In this document: piece by piece, positions 42,090 to 53,476 of the stretch
Numbering within the stretch: position 1 is the first letter of the stretch
Layout of the letters: each line of letters begins with the position of its first letter
Source of the DNA: Galeruca laticollis
Taxonomy: Eukaryota > Arthropoda > Insecta > Coleoptera > Chrysomelidae
Reading direction: 5' to 3'
Length of the DNA: 64,000 nt
NCBI GenBank assembly: GCA_963921935.1
Contig: OY998175.1
Location: 309,279,484-309,343,483 of the forward strand
Notes under the pieces: generated by a model
The model's database searches: none
Told to the model about the DNA's origin: nothing
Seen by the model: the letters and a program-made list of their open reading frames with translations, nothing else
Translations under genes and position numbers: made by a program

Positions 42090-43384
42090 AAAACTTGGTA
42101 TCTGCAACACTATACTATAATGTTTTTGATAAAAAAAAGTTGTTGATTTTTTAAAGTCTTTTACTTTGACTTCAATTTACAAAGTATACTTCACTTAAAA
42201 TAAAAAGAATTCCTGAATGTTACAACCAGTATACAACGTACCTCATTAACATGGCAGACCATATTTCTAACCTACTTGCGAACTATAAGATAACATTCGT
42301 TATCCCTAGGGATCCGGCAACTGTATAGCGATAATATTTTCTTGTCTTTGAACACTTTGTTCGCTGTTTCTCCCTTTGTATCCTTTACTTATAACTTCAC
42401 ACAACAAGTTCGCCACGTCTTAATGGCTTTTCGAGTCATTGAAGTTACAATTCTTCGATGTAAGTTGAGAGGAGGGAGATAAGGGCAAATCAAAATGTGG
42501 ATCTTTTATCGAGAGAAACAGAAATTAGTAAAAATAAAATTTGTGGTCTTTTCAAGTACACGATTTGATATATACTAAGTTATTTTGGAGTATTAGTTTT
42601 ATACCCAAAAGATAACCGAAAACACGCCAAATTTCCAGATTTTGGAACTTCCAAAGAATCACCCTGTATATGTGTATTCAATAAGAAAATAAATATAGTG
42701 AATCCCATTAGAATAATTGTTCTAGTTGGTACAAAAACTGTTCTAGTTAGAGTTAACTCGTTACCATCTGAGACCCACTTTCCCCTACTTTCGTCTTCCT
42801 TATTTCTTGCAGCGCCTCTGCCGGATATTCAATATATCACTTCCTGTTTATTCACCCATCGTTGGACCGGCGTATTCAATGGTAAATGGTCAGTGACCTA
42901 CTAAATCGTAGGTTTGTGGTAATGACATTGGTGACCATAATTTTTTTATGATTTTTATTGCCGAAAGGTATTTGCAGTATTTATCGTATAGAATGAAATA
43001 AAAGTATTTACTTCAGAATCAATTTAATTTGTTTTATTCTAATATTTTGGACGTAATTTTAAAAACTTTCGAATGAATTAGAATTATTTTTCTGCTTACA
43101 AATTTAATTGGAATTTACCGTTTCGACCTTTATTCTGTCGAATCAAATAATTTTACTTTTTAAAATGAAACTAACTGTTTCTAGATACCTATTGTTTGTT
43201 TTATTATTATTAAATGTGTATTGAACGTCATTGAATATAAAAAATTTGATGTTTGTTATTTTAAGGACAAATTGAGTGTCGGAAAATACAAAAAATATTT
43301 TAGTTTTTGATTTTGTTGTATATTTTCCCGGAAAATCTTATTTTCATTAATTTTCCTAAATTTGATACTCGAAATAATTTTTTT
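42090..43384. other. spacer without supported gene
   Basis: AT-rich. It contains TCACCCTGTATA at 42659-42670. At 42783-42821 there is a strong pyrimidine tract ending TTTCTTGCAG, and a GTAAAT word follows about 60 bp later, so a small exon is possible but unsupported by any protein motif. Confidence 0.4.
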
Positions 43385-43492
43385 TCCGAACAACTGACAC
43401 ATTTTTTGGGGCCTCTAGACAACAACTTTGTGTGCTATTAGTCCATCCTTTCTTTATAACGTCATGGCTATCGTACCATGATTCATCCAACC

Positions 43493-46104
43493 CATTGGTT
43501 CCCAACGGGGGCGATACCGCCCCCCTGTGGGCGCTGCAGCCTTTTAGGGGGGCGGTAGCGGATTCAGAAGCAAATAATAAGCAGTCGAGAGGAATGGTGA
43601 AATAGAAATGATTTAATAAGGGTTAATAAGGAGTTTTAAATTAGCATTAATAATAATACTAATAATTATAATAATTTCTTTTAGTTCAGAATAGAAGTAT
43701 ATGACTTGTCCTCGCACATTGATAAGCGAACGGACGATGTTCATACAAAATAACATGTTTCGACATGTTAGCACACAGACAAGTTGAATCATGCACGAAA
43801 TGAAACGTATAAAAGCAACAGCTCTACGAATTTTTTGTTAGTTAGTTGTATGTGCTTGGCCGCGATATATAGTCGTGAATCATAAGCTCTGCCGTAGTAA
43901 ATAATCGTGAGTCGTGTGTCATTTTATAAACATTACTATCTATAAATCTATTGAGAATTTAATTTTTGTACGAAAATGGCTGAATCTACTTCTAAATTAA
44001 AAAAGAAATGCCGGCAATACAGTATTGAATATTTAAAATATGGATTTGCGGAATCTTCTACAAACAAATCATTACCTATGTGTTTAATTTGCCAAAAAGT
44101 TTTTTCAAATAAAGCTATGAAACTTTCTAGGCTACAAGAGCATTTACATGAAATGCATCCTGATAAGAAGAACAAAGATATATTCTATTTTCAAGAACTC
44201 GAAAAACAATATTTAAAACAGCCAACTATATCAAACCTTTTTGCATCGTCTTCTAAACGAGACGATGATGGGCTACGAGCCTCATATAACGTTTCATTGT
44301 TAATCGCAAAGTCAGGAAAACCACACACCATTGGCGAGGAATTAATTTTGCCGGCAGTCGAAGAGATATTAAAAACTGTTCTCCATCAAAGACACCATCT
44401 GATATCATTAAAAAAATTCCTCTCAGTTATAATTCAGTGCAAAGAAAAATAGATGAAATGGCAGATGACGTTGAAATATCATTATGCGATTACCTAAAGA
44501 CTTGCAAATTTTCCATTCAACTCGATGAATCAACTCTACCAAGTAACGAAGCTCTACTCTTATCATACGTACGATTTATAAAAGAAGAAAAAATTCATCA
44601 AGAGTTATTATTTGCTAAGAATTTGGAATCTGATACAAAGGGACATTCTATATTTAATATCATGCAAGAATTTTTTCAAGAGAAAGAAATTCCTATTAGC
44701 AACATTTTGTCTGCTGCTACTGATGGTGCTCCAGCAATAACCGGGCGTCATAAGGGTTTTATAGCACATTTGAGAAAAGCAGTGCCAAATGTACTCGCTG
44801 TACATTGTATTATTCACCGTCAGCATTTGGTTGCAAAAAAATTAAATAAACGTCTGCATGCGTCCCTCAATAACGTTATTAAAGCAATCGATATCATTAG
44901 AAGCAATTCATTGAATGACCGTTTGTTTTATAAGCTTTGCAATGAAAATGATGAAGACTACAATCGTTTGCTGCTGTACACAGAAGTACGTTGGCTCTCT
45001 AAAGGTTTTTGTCTGAATCGTTTTTTCAATCTATTTGACTCAGTGTGGGAATTTCTTGAAGAAAACGAACAATTGCGCGAAAACCTGATTACGTCAAAAA
45101 ATTACATCGCTTATTTGACGGACCTGTTTAAAGTATTTAATCAAGTTAATCTACAATTGCAAGGTGATAATTTAAATTTAATTAAAACTAAAAACGTCAT
45201 AGCTGCTTTTGCAGGAAAACTTCTTATATTCAAAAGAAATCTTGGTAGAGGTGAGTACAACAATTTTCCCACATTATCAACAGTGTCTGCAAAACCGGAA
45301 GATTTACTTACTTACTGCCACCACTTGGAAGTTCTTCATGTTGATTTTACAGAGCGTTTCCAAGATATTTTAAACATGGAAATACCAAGTTGGGTTATAG
45401 ATCCTTTCGCAAACACAGATACTGAAGGCTCATCAAATTTGGAAGAGGAGCTATTAGAACTTGGAAGAGGAGCTATTAGAACTCACAACTAACGAAGAAC
45501 TGAGAGTAAAATTCAAACGTGGATATCAAGAGTTCTGACTTCAAAAACCAATACCAGTTCTCTATCCTGGATTGTGGACAATAGTACAAAAGTTGTTAAT
45601 TGCATTTCCTTCGTCCTATATAGCTGAACGTGCATTTAGTGCAGTAACTGATTTGCTGTCAAAGAAGAGGAACACTGAACGTGGCGATCTGCGATTGATG
45701 TTAACGGAATTGGAACCCGATATTAACAAACTGGTAACACTCCACCAGCCTCAACCGTCTCATTGATTTTTTCTTTATTATTAATTTTGTATTTCTTATT
45801 GTATTGCATATCTTATTTCTATTGTGATTGTATTTCTTATTGATTCTGTGTTTATATTTAAAAGTTTAATAAACAATTTTATTGTACATTTGGTAGTTGT
45901 TTAATAAATTTCTACTTCATCATTCCTCTAAAATAAAATTTAGACATTAACTGAAATTAAAGCTAAATACAGATCAATTGGGACGGTACAGATAATATTC
46001 AAATAAAATTAACTACTTTGGACTAACCAACGACTGGGGGGGTCGGTGAAATTTTTGTTCTCTTCTATAGGGGGCGGTGGTCCAGAAAAGGTTGGGAACC
46101 ACTG
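43493..46104 (+). mobile_element. hAT element B
   Basis: 2612 bp. Ends are CATTGGTTCCCAAC at left and GTTGGGAACCACTG at right, flanked by the 8-bp duplication ATCCAACC (43485-43492 and 46105-46112). A GC-rich inverted stretch (GGGGGCGATACCGCCCCC) lies just inside the left end. It carries a broken ZBED5-like transposase, distant in sequence from hAT-A. Confidence 0.92.
43976..45766 (+). pseudogene. hAT-B transposase, broken in three places
   Basis: Starts MAESTSKLKKKCRQYSIEYL. The BED-like finger reads CLICQKVFSNKAMKLSRLQE then HLHEMHP. PHTIGEELILPAVEE matches the conserved block after the finger. A frameshift lies near 44390, then the catalytic domain: FSIQLDESTLP, SAATDGAPAITGRHKGF, VHCIIHRQHL, YTEVRWLSKG. 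A 22-bp tandem duplication (45439-45460 and 45461-45482) shifts the frame and ends the second part at 45492. A TGA at 45536-45538 replaces the expected Trp, and the last part keeps the dimerisation motif AERAFSAVTDLLSKKRN. An intact version would be about 600 aa, like hAT-A. Confidence 0.88.
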
Positions 46105-46112
46105 ATCCAACC

Positions 46113-46556
46113 AAACTATGTATCGGCCTTCTTGGCGAAATCTTCTTATTTCTGTTACGTAATCCCTACGCAATCTTTTTAATCGTCCACTTTCCATGAT
46201 GCTCATCCTTCCGTTGAGGGTTTTATACTCAAAACCTATGGTTTTCAAATATTTCCGAAACCATTGTTCTGAATAGGTTACTTCAATTCCCGAAACTTTC
46301 AGTCTTTCCAAAATCATAGACGTTGTTGGCACCCTATTTTCTTTGTAAAAAGAGTAAATTGTTGTTTTATTTCAGCTCCCGCTGCTTCATCGATTCTAGA
46401 AAAAAATTTCATTTCTCGTCTCTCCCTTGTTTATAATGTCCCTTACCGTAGATACAGGGACTTGTCACGGTGAAAGAAGTTGAACACCATTTTTCAATTT
46501 TTATTATCTTTTTTCCGTCACTTGACAAATGCCATTTTTATTTTTTAAGTCACAGG
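46113..46556. other. flank of hAT-B and left flank of FB3
   Basis: Apart from the transposase relic on the minus strand (to about 46430), no feature was seen. The last nine bases before FB3 plus its first flank form CTGATAGAC (46557-46565), the target duplication of FB3. Confidence 0.5.
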
Positions 46557-46565
46557 CTGATAGAC

Positions 46566-47445
46566 AGCTCCGTCAAGCTGCCCCCCCCCGCCGGTTAGAT
46601 TTTTGTTACCAAAATGCTAGCACACATAAAGGGCACCTAGCACAACCTAGCACAACAATTTTTATAGCTAGCACACCAACAGCTCACAATAAAAATGCTT
46701 TTGAATTCGGGTGAGGCCAGGTTCACGCTAGCCCCCCCCGGTTGGAATTTTGCCGCTAAAATGCTAGCACAGATAAAGGACACCTAGCACAACCTAGCAC
46801 ACCATTTTTTATAGCTAGCACACCAACAGCTCACAATAAAAATGCTTTTGAATTCGGGTGAGGCCAGGTTAACGCTAGCCCCCCCCCCGGTTGGAATTTT
46901 GCCGCTAAAATGCTAGCACAGATAAAGGACACCTAGCACAACCTAGCACACCATTTTTTATAGCTAGCATACCAACAGCTCACAATAAAAATGCTTTTGA
47001 ATTCGGGTGAGGCCAGGTTAACGCTAGCCCCCCCCCGGTTGGAATTTTGCCGCTAAAATGCTAGCACAGATAAAGGACACCTAGCACAACCTAGCACACC
47101 ATTTTTTATAGCTAGCACACCAACAGCTCACAATAAAAATGCTTTTGAATTCGGGTGAGGCCAGGTTAACGCTAGCCCCCCACCCGGTTGGAATTTTGCC
47201 GCTAAAATGCTAGCACAGATAAAGGACACCTAGCACAACGTAGCACACCATATTTTATAGCTAGCACACCAACAGCTTACAATAAAAATGCTTTGGAATT
47301 CGGGTAGGGCCAGGTTAACGCTAGCCCACTCCGGTTAGAATTTTTTCGCCAAAATGCTAGCACAAAGAAAAGACACCTAGCACAACCCAGCCCAAAATTT
47401 TTAATAGCTAGTACATCAACAATGCTTTTGAATTCAGGGGGTGGG
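46566..47445. repeat. 148-bp tandem array, left arm of FB3
   Basis: GAATTC occurs at 46703, 46850, 46999, 47147, 47296 and 47430, giving periods of 147, 149, 148, 149 and 134. Each unit has a C-rich tract of variable length (CCCCCCCGGTT), the repeated word CTAGCAC and ATAGCTAGCACACC. The last unit is the most diverged. Confidence 0.92.
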
Positions 47446-49280
47446 GGGCGTCTGCAAAATAATGCTATGGTTACACGAATGAATGAAAATGTTGGATGTA
47501 TTTGTCCCTAAACATCATTCTCCTATAAATAATGGCCCCTAAGCAGCTGTTGCCAGATTGTGCGTGATATCTATATTTTCCCATCTAGCAGGGTATTTGA
47601 TTAATTAATAATTAACCATTATTTAATTAATAATTATCTATTTATTTTCAATTATTGCTAAAAAACGAAAGAATACAAAAAACCTTCACTTTTAAAAATA
47701 ATTTTGTTAAAATAATAGTAATTTTAATAAAACAAATTAATTAAAATCAAACATTTAGTCACGGAATCAGAAACAATCCGTGCACGAATAAGTTGCAAAT
47801 TACGTCACACTATAAAAAAGGCAACGACAAACGTTTGCGTACAGACATGTTGGATAAATAAATGTCCAAAAAAGCGAAGCCGTGTGTTGGATATGTACTT
47901 TGAACAAAGTTGTGCAATCTGGGAAGGGGCGGCTGAGATCCCTAAAAATGTTCCAATATATTAAGAATACATGTTTTAGACTGATCGTGGTTCACTGTAG
48001 TCATTATTTAAAATAAACACTCAAACTTTATATTTAAATTTTCCAGAATATTTATTGCCGAAGTTTATGGTTAATTAACCATTGTAATGATAACATAAAT
48101 TTTGCATTTCACTATCAATTTTTTTTTAAATTCCTAAGTTAACTTAGAACGTGCATCTTTTAATTCTTAGAGCCGGTTAATCAGAGCTTCGAATATTTCT
48201 GTGGCATATTATAAGACACCAACACTACTATGTATTTTTCAAAGTTTTTAGTATGTAACTGGCAATGTATGTTTGTTCGGTTGCAATCTTGCAACTCAGT
48301 TTTGAAGCAGATATCTTCAACCGATTGATTTGAAATTCTGTATATACGTCTAGTTTGCATGCCAATCCATGATTAGGTATGTGACGTCATTCTAAATTCA
48401 ACATGGCGGATCACCAAAGTTGGCGGACTAAAGAAAGTGGATTAATTTTTTTGCTTTCTTACAATATGGGTGTTAAATGGAAGGCAGCAAAATTGATGAC
48501 ATAGGTATTCTTATTTTTCTAAAAACTAGGTATAATCCATCTGAAGTTCTCATCAGACTTTTTAAAAGGGTCGTTAAACCAAGTCTATCGTTAAAATTTG
48601 AATCATTTTTATAATGCCGTTTAAATGGGTCTTAAGAGTAAATAAAATTCTTGTAGGTAAATCCAAACTGGCCGAATCAGATGTTTGGGTTAAGAAAGGG
48701 TTTCCCCGAAGGGCTGATGGTTGTAATAATATGTATTCTTTCTAATAATATTACAAGTAACATGGACTATATAAGTAAAACTAATGATCTAACTATTTTC
48801 ATGAATGTAATTCGATAGAATATTTCTCGATTAGACGACATAAAACTGTATTAATGCGAAATTTATATTATTTAAACAACATTACATGGTATTTAATCAC
48901 TCTTTTTGGTTCATTTCCAATCACTTATTATTGGATTAAACTTGAAGAATCGTTTTCTAACCGTGACATTTTTATGATATTTTAAATTAAAAGTATGATA
49001 ATAACAACAATTGTTACTTAGACGTTAGTTAGATACGGACTTAAAAAGGAAATTATCGGCACTGCCGGAGAGTTATCTCCGAAAAGATCCTGCTTCATTT
49101 GGAATTTTTACCATATGAGTGGAATATTCCGGAAATATTTCGTAACTACAGTAAGAAACAATTAAACCAGCCGTTTAACATGTATATTCAACCTATTCAT
49201 TTATCCATTTATTTATTCATCGAGTAAGTATAGCGTTATTTCACTGACCTACGTCCCACTCCCCAGAATTAAAAGTGTAG
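47446..49280. other. centre of FB3
   Basis: 1.8 kb of AT-rich sequence between the arms. No open frame with recognisable motifs and no internal element ends were seen. Confidence 0.5.
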
Positions 49281-49540
49281 TTGCTGTGCTAGCTATAAAA
49301 AATAGTGTGCTAGATTGTAATAGGTGTCCTTCGTTTGTGGTAGCATTTTGGCGAAAAAATTCTGACCGGAGGTAGCTAGCGTTAACCTGGCCCCACCTGA
49401 ATTCCAAAGCATTTTTATAGTGAGCAGTTGGTGTGCTAGCTATAAAAATTGTTGTGCTAGGTGCCCTTTATGTGTGCTAGCATTTTGGTAGAAAAAATCT
49501 AACCGGGGTGGGGGGGCAGCTTGACGGACCTCTGATAGAC

Positions 49541-50377
49541 TGCACCCTTGCTTTACCTGGTTGGTGATTACTCCGACCCTGTTATGACGCAGGTATAAAG
49601 GATAATTTCTAATTTATGAGGAGGCAGTATCTGTGGTCTTTATGCATTCTTGTTGTATTTAATATTTACACAATGCTCCCTGTCATAAACACGGTATTTC
49701 AAATTCACAAGTATACCAAAATAACAAATTTATAAATGAGAAAATTCAATTTTATGAGTGGATAATTCCTCCGGTAGTGTATTTTATATAAAAAAGAACT
49801 AAAGCTTAACAAACTTCACATATATTTCTATATCCTAACAATGCGTTGAAATTCTACTTAATCACAGTATTTATTTATTTTTCAACCGAAGTTTTTCACC
49901 AATTTTATTACTCGCATTTAATTTTGGATCCTTCTTTAAGCTAATTTGCAACTCACTCTTCGGAATATAACGCCCACACGGCGTCTCAGCACCAACTTTG
50001 AGCAGGAATTAATTCAACCAATTAGCGTTCCAAGTTTTAAAACTTCCAGACCAAAAGCAAGTAATCACCAATTGCGGTCGGCGTCGATATAATTACAAAG
50101 GAGAGCTCATTGAAATTCTCTTAGAAACAACCTCCAAGTTCAAACTGAAATATTTAAAGGAGGTATTAAGGGTTTGAGTGACAGAAACTCAATTTTTGGT
50201 AATGCTACTGCCCCCTAACAAAAAACATTGAATTAATATTATGTCTTCTTGCGTTGTGAATAATTTAACTTTTAAATATGGACTAAATAAGGACTCTTGT
50301 GATTGTGTTAATGAACAAAAATGGATTATTTCACACATTTAGGACAATGTACCAACGTCGACGAATTGTTTACCTTA
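49541..50377. other. spacer between FB3 and palindromic element
   Basis: About 840 bp. No gene or repeat was recognised. It ends with TA (50378-50379), the target duplication of the palindromic element. Confidence 0.5.
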
Positions 50378-50608
50378 TAGTCCAGGAGCAGGGCCGGCTC
50401 TAGAGTTTCAGGCGCCCAAATGCAATTTTTTTTTCAGCGCCCTTTCTATAAATTTTTGTTAAAACAAATGAATAAATATAATTCTGTGTTTGAAGTATAG
50501 GTGTAATAAGGCAGTACTAAAAGTAATATACTTAAATCACAATTAACCAAAAAGTTGAGAAGACAAAAACAAAATCTAAAATAATAAACAAAAAGTTACG
50601 TAAATTTT

Positions 50609-50867
50609 TTAGAATTTAACTTTTCTGGACTTTAAAGACGCAAACTCATCCAGAACACTGTTCGTGTCAATTTTTTCACACAAATCACCTTCGATAGCTA
50701 TCATTGATAGTCCAACTAATCTTTCCTGGGAAATAGTAGACCGTAAGTACGATTTAATTAATTTCAGTCTTGAAAATGATCTTTCGCCACTTGCTACTGA
50801 CACTGGAAGTGTCAACAGTATCCTTAAAGAAATTACCAAGTTTGGAAAAACGCTAAATAAATCGTTG

Positions 50868-50915
<48 letters not shown>

Positions 50916-53175
50916 CATCGTAGTTGTTCGTTGGTTCCTTTACTGTGTCTTTAAATATTTTTAGTTCGTTGAACAATTCTAGAGCACTTATGTCCCTTTC
51001 TTCGCCGTCACTTAAGGCAATTTGTAAATCATCACAACTCCTTTTTAAAGTTTCATCATCTATGTTATAAAGTTCATTAAAATTTGTTAGAAAATAAAAT
51101 TTTTGGGAATAACTATTTAGAAGTTCAAATCTTTCACTTAAGGTATTGAGTACAGTATCCACAATTGGAAGAAAAAATGAAATTTTATATTTCTTTTCTG
51201 GATTATTCGGCGTTTCATCCCGACTTTCATAATCAAACATACGTTTTTTGCGTCTGTGCAATGTATTTTCTTTGAATTGGGGACAAATTTCCAAATCTTC
51301 TGCTAACGTTTTTGCAGTTTCAAGTACAGATGTAAACTGTTCATCTGATCGGAATTCTTGAAAAAAATTTTGTAAAGTCCTTGTTGATTCATTTAAACTG
51401 GTACTCGAATTTTGGAGCATTTTACTCACAACATTGACCCGGCTTAAAATATCGTACCAAATTATAAGCGAACAAACAAACTCATAGTCTTTAATTTTCA
51501 AAGCAAAACTTTGGCTTCATATTTTGTGTTCCCATCATCTTTGTTGTTTTCGTGGACGTCAATTAAAGCATCTAGAACATCACCAATATTATTTCTTAGT
51601 GGACGCAGTGCGTCAACTCTAGATTCCCAGCGGGTGTCAGATAAAGGTTTGAGGGTAATTTTTGTATATGATTTTAAGACATCCCATCGCTTAGTCGAAC
51701 CACAAAAAAAAATTATAAACTTCTTGGACAATGCTGAAAAAAGCTATTGTTTCAGTGTTTACTTTGGCAACATCACAGATTACTAAATTTAAGGTATGCG
51801 CCGCACATGGAACATAAAGGGCGCGAGGGTTCATATTCAGTATGCGTCTTTGAACCCCATTGTGTTTACCACGCATGTTGGCCCCATTATCATAACCTTG
51901 CCCACGTAAATCTTCGATATTTAATTGTAGCTCTTGTAATTTATTAATTATATACATAGATAAACCTTCTCCGGTAGAATCAGCCACAAAATGTTCTTCT
52001 ATGGAAACCTTACCGCTTTCATCTTTATGGACAAATCGAATAATAACTGTCATCTATTCAGTGTGGCTTATGTCGGGAGTACAGTCTAATATTATCGAAA
52101 AATATTTGGCACTGGTTACCATTTGAACAATAGAACAGAGAATTTGGTTTGAAAGAATAGATATTATTTCATTTTGGATATTTTTTCCCAAATAGTGAAC
52201 AGTTTGGTTTTCTGATTTCTGAATTTTTGCGATGTGATTAGCAATAACAATATCAAACTTCGAAAATAATTCTACCAGTTTTAAAAAATGTCCATTGTTT
52301 CTCTCAAAAATTACATCTGAGGAGCCGCGTAGTGCTAAATTTTGCCCAGCAAGATATTTAATTATTTCTGTTATTCTCTCTAAAACTCCACGCCAATGTC
52401 GTTTCTCAACCTCAAATATCTTTTCAAGTTCGCTATCTATTGTAGTTTGCTTTCTTAACTTTTTTTTAAGTTCCATCCAAGTTATAAATGAGTTCAAATG
52501 TGACCTACTTGTTTCGTGAGTAGTCAGAGTTTTCGACAAATTTTGCCAATTTGAATAGCCATCTGTGGTCAACTGACTTATTTTTTCAGATGCAAACAAT
52601 TTGCAACAAAAACAATATACTTTGTTTACAGAACCTGAATATATGAGCCATGTCCGTGGGACAGTGTCGTTGTTCGCTACTTTACGATAAAAGTAATTAT
52701 TACTAAAACTACGACCGCAGTCATCTTGTGGATATGATTTATTTATTTTTTTTTGTTCTGTCTCTGTCAGACCGTGCTCAATAATGATTTTTCGAACTTT
52801 GTCATTAATAATTTTGGGCCAAGTTGCTGGATCATTTGATTTAAATAACGTCACGTCGCTTTCGCTTACTGCTAGTGTTGCTAAAGCTGTTGGTTGATGT
52901 TGATATGAGGAAGGTAAAGCCGACTGGGAAGCGATAGATTGGTGTGCTTGTTGATGTGATGAAGTTGATGAAGATTAATCAACGGTTGCTTCAAAAGGCG
53001 CTAGACATGAATCTTCAGGATCAGGATCTCTACTATTATTTGCAGATAAAGAACTGTCGCCGATGTTTTGCTTTTTGAAAAATTTGTGGAGTTGACCCCT
53101 TAATTTTTCTTTCTCGAGTTCTTTTGCCGCTTTTCGTTTTCGATTTTCTGCTCCTGATAGTTTCTTTTTTTCCAT
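50609..53175 (-). pseudogene. hAT-C transposase (TTF finger, DUF4371, hAT dimerisation)
   Basis: Read from 53175. A basic N-terminus (MEKKKLSGAENRKRKAAKE) runs to an in-frame TAA at 52975-52977, after which the same frame continues. The TTF-type finger region reads RTWLIYSGSVNKVYCFCCKL and FASEKISQL. DUF4371 follows with LALRGSSD, and the first catalytic motif FSIILDCTPDISHTE is followed at once by an in-frame TAG (52054-52056). Next come MTVIIRFVH, GQGYDNGANMRGKHNG (second acidic motif) and VPCAAHTLNLV. A frameshift lies at about 51700 and another near 51500. A TA microsatellite inside the frame encodes alternating Ile-Tyr. The C-terminus PVSVASGERSFSRLKLIKSY contains the final Glu. It would be about 800 aa. 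Confidence 0.9.
50870..50913. repeat. TA microsatellite inside the hAT-C coding region
   Basis: About 22 TA units lying in the transposase frame between NNYDA and IPTIYLAFF, so that it is read as repeated Ile-Tyr. Relatives would be expected to have only a short NIY-type segment here. Confidence 0.9.
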
Positions 53176-53476
53176 TTTTTCAAGAAAAACTAAAAAAAAT
53201 TAATTTATTATCTCACTACTCGATGCACTTTACATATTTTAAAATATTTACGTTTTGAAACTTTACTAAACCAGTGTGAATCGAAAATCACGTACAGTCA
53301 GATCAAAATAGTTCATAATATAAAACAAATTCAATCATAATGGGGATTTATTTTATTAGAATATTTTATATCCTTTTAAATTTATTATCGCAAATCAACA
53401 ACGGAATTTCTTTATTCACAATATATTATGTTATTTTAATTATAAACATGCAAACTCCAAGAAAATACAGATATAA

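Larger units (their letters stand above)
43385..46430 (-). pseudogene. IS630/Tc1-like DDE transposase interrupted by hAT-B
   Basis: Minus strand, right part first: DIINKGETRNEIFF-type N-terminal sequence, then MILERLKVSGIEVTYSEQWF, RKYLKTIGFEYKTLNGRMS and RRDYVTEIRRFRQEGRYIVW, ending in LD at 46105. The hAT-B element follows. The frame resumes at its left edge with LDESWYDSHDVIKKGWTN and CCLEAPK, fading out near 43385. The insertion therefore split the codons of the first catalytic Asp motif (WLDES). The 8-bp target duplication accounts for the repeated GGTTGGAT. Downstream catalytic residues are missing. Family assignment is by motif only. Confidence 0.7.
46566..49531. mobile_element. foldback element FB3 with 9-bp target duplication
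   Basis: 2966 bp. The terminal repeat is AGCTCCGTCAAGCTGCC at left and AGGTCCGTCAAGCTGCC read inward from the right. It is flanked by a perfect 9-bp duplication, CTGATAGAC (46557-46565 and 49532-49540). The left arm has about six tandem units of about 148 bp; the right arm has about two of the same units inverted (about 49285-49531). The middle (47445-49280) is AT-rich with no gene. A 9-bp duplication and tandem-repeat arms are known for Drosophila FB elements, which belong with the Mutator-like group; that assignment is an inference. Confidence 0.88.

Noticed and set aside
46529..46714. Plus-strand open frame of 61 codons at the left end of FB3
   Set aside because: It is a translation of the 148-bp repeat and terminal repeat; no start context or motif, and the next units break the frame.
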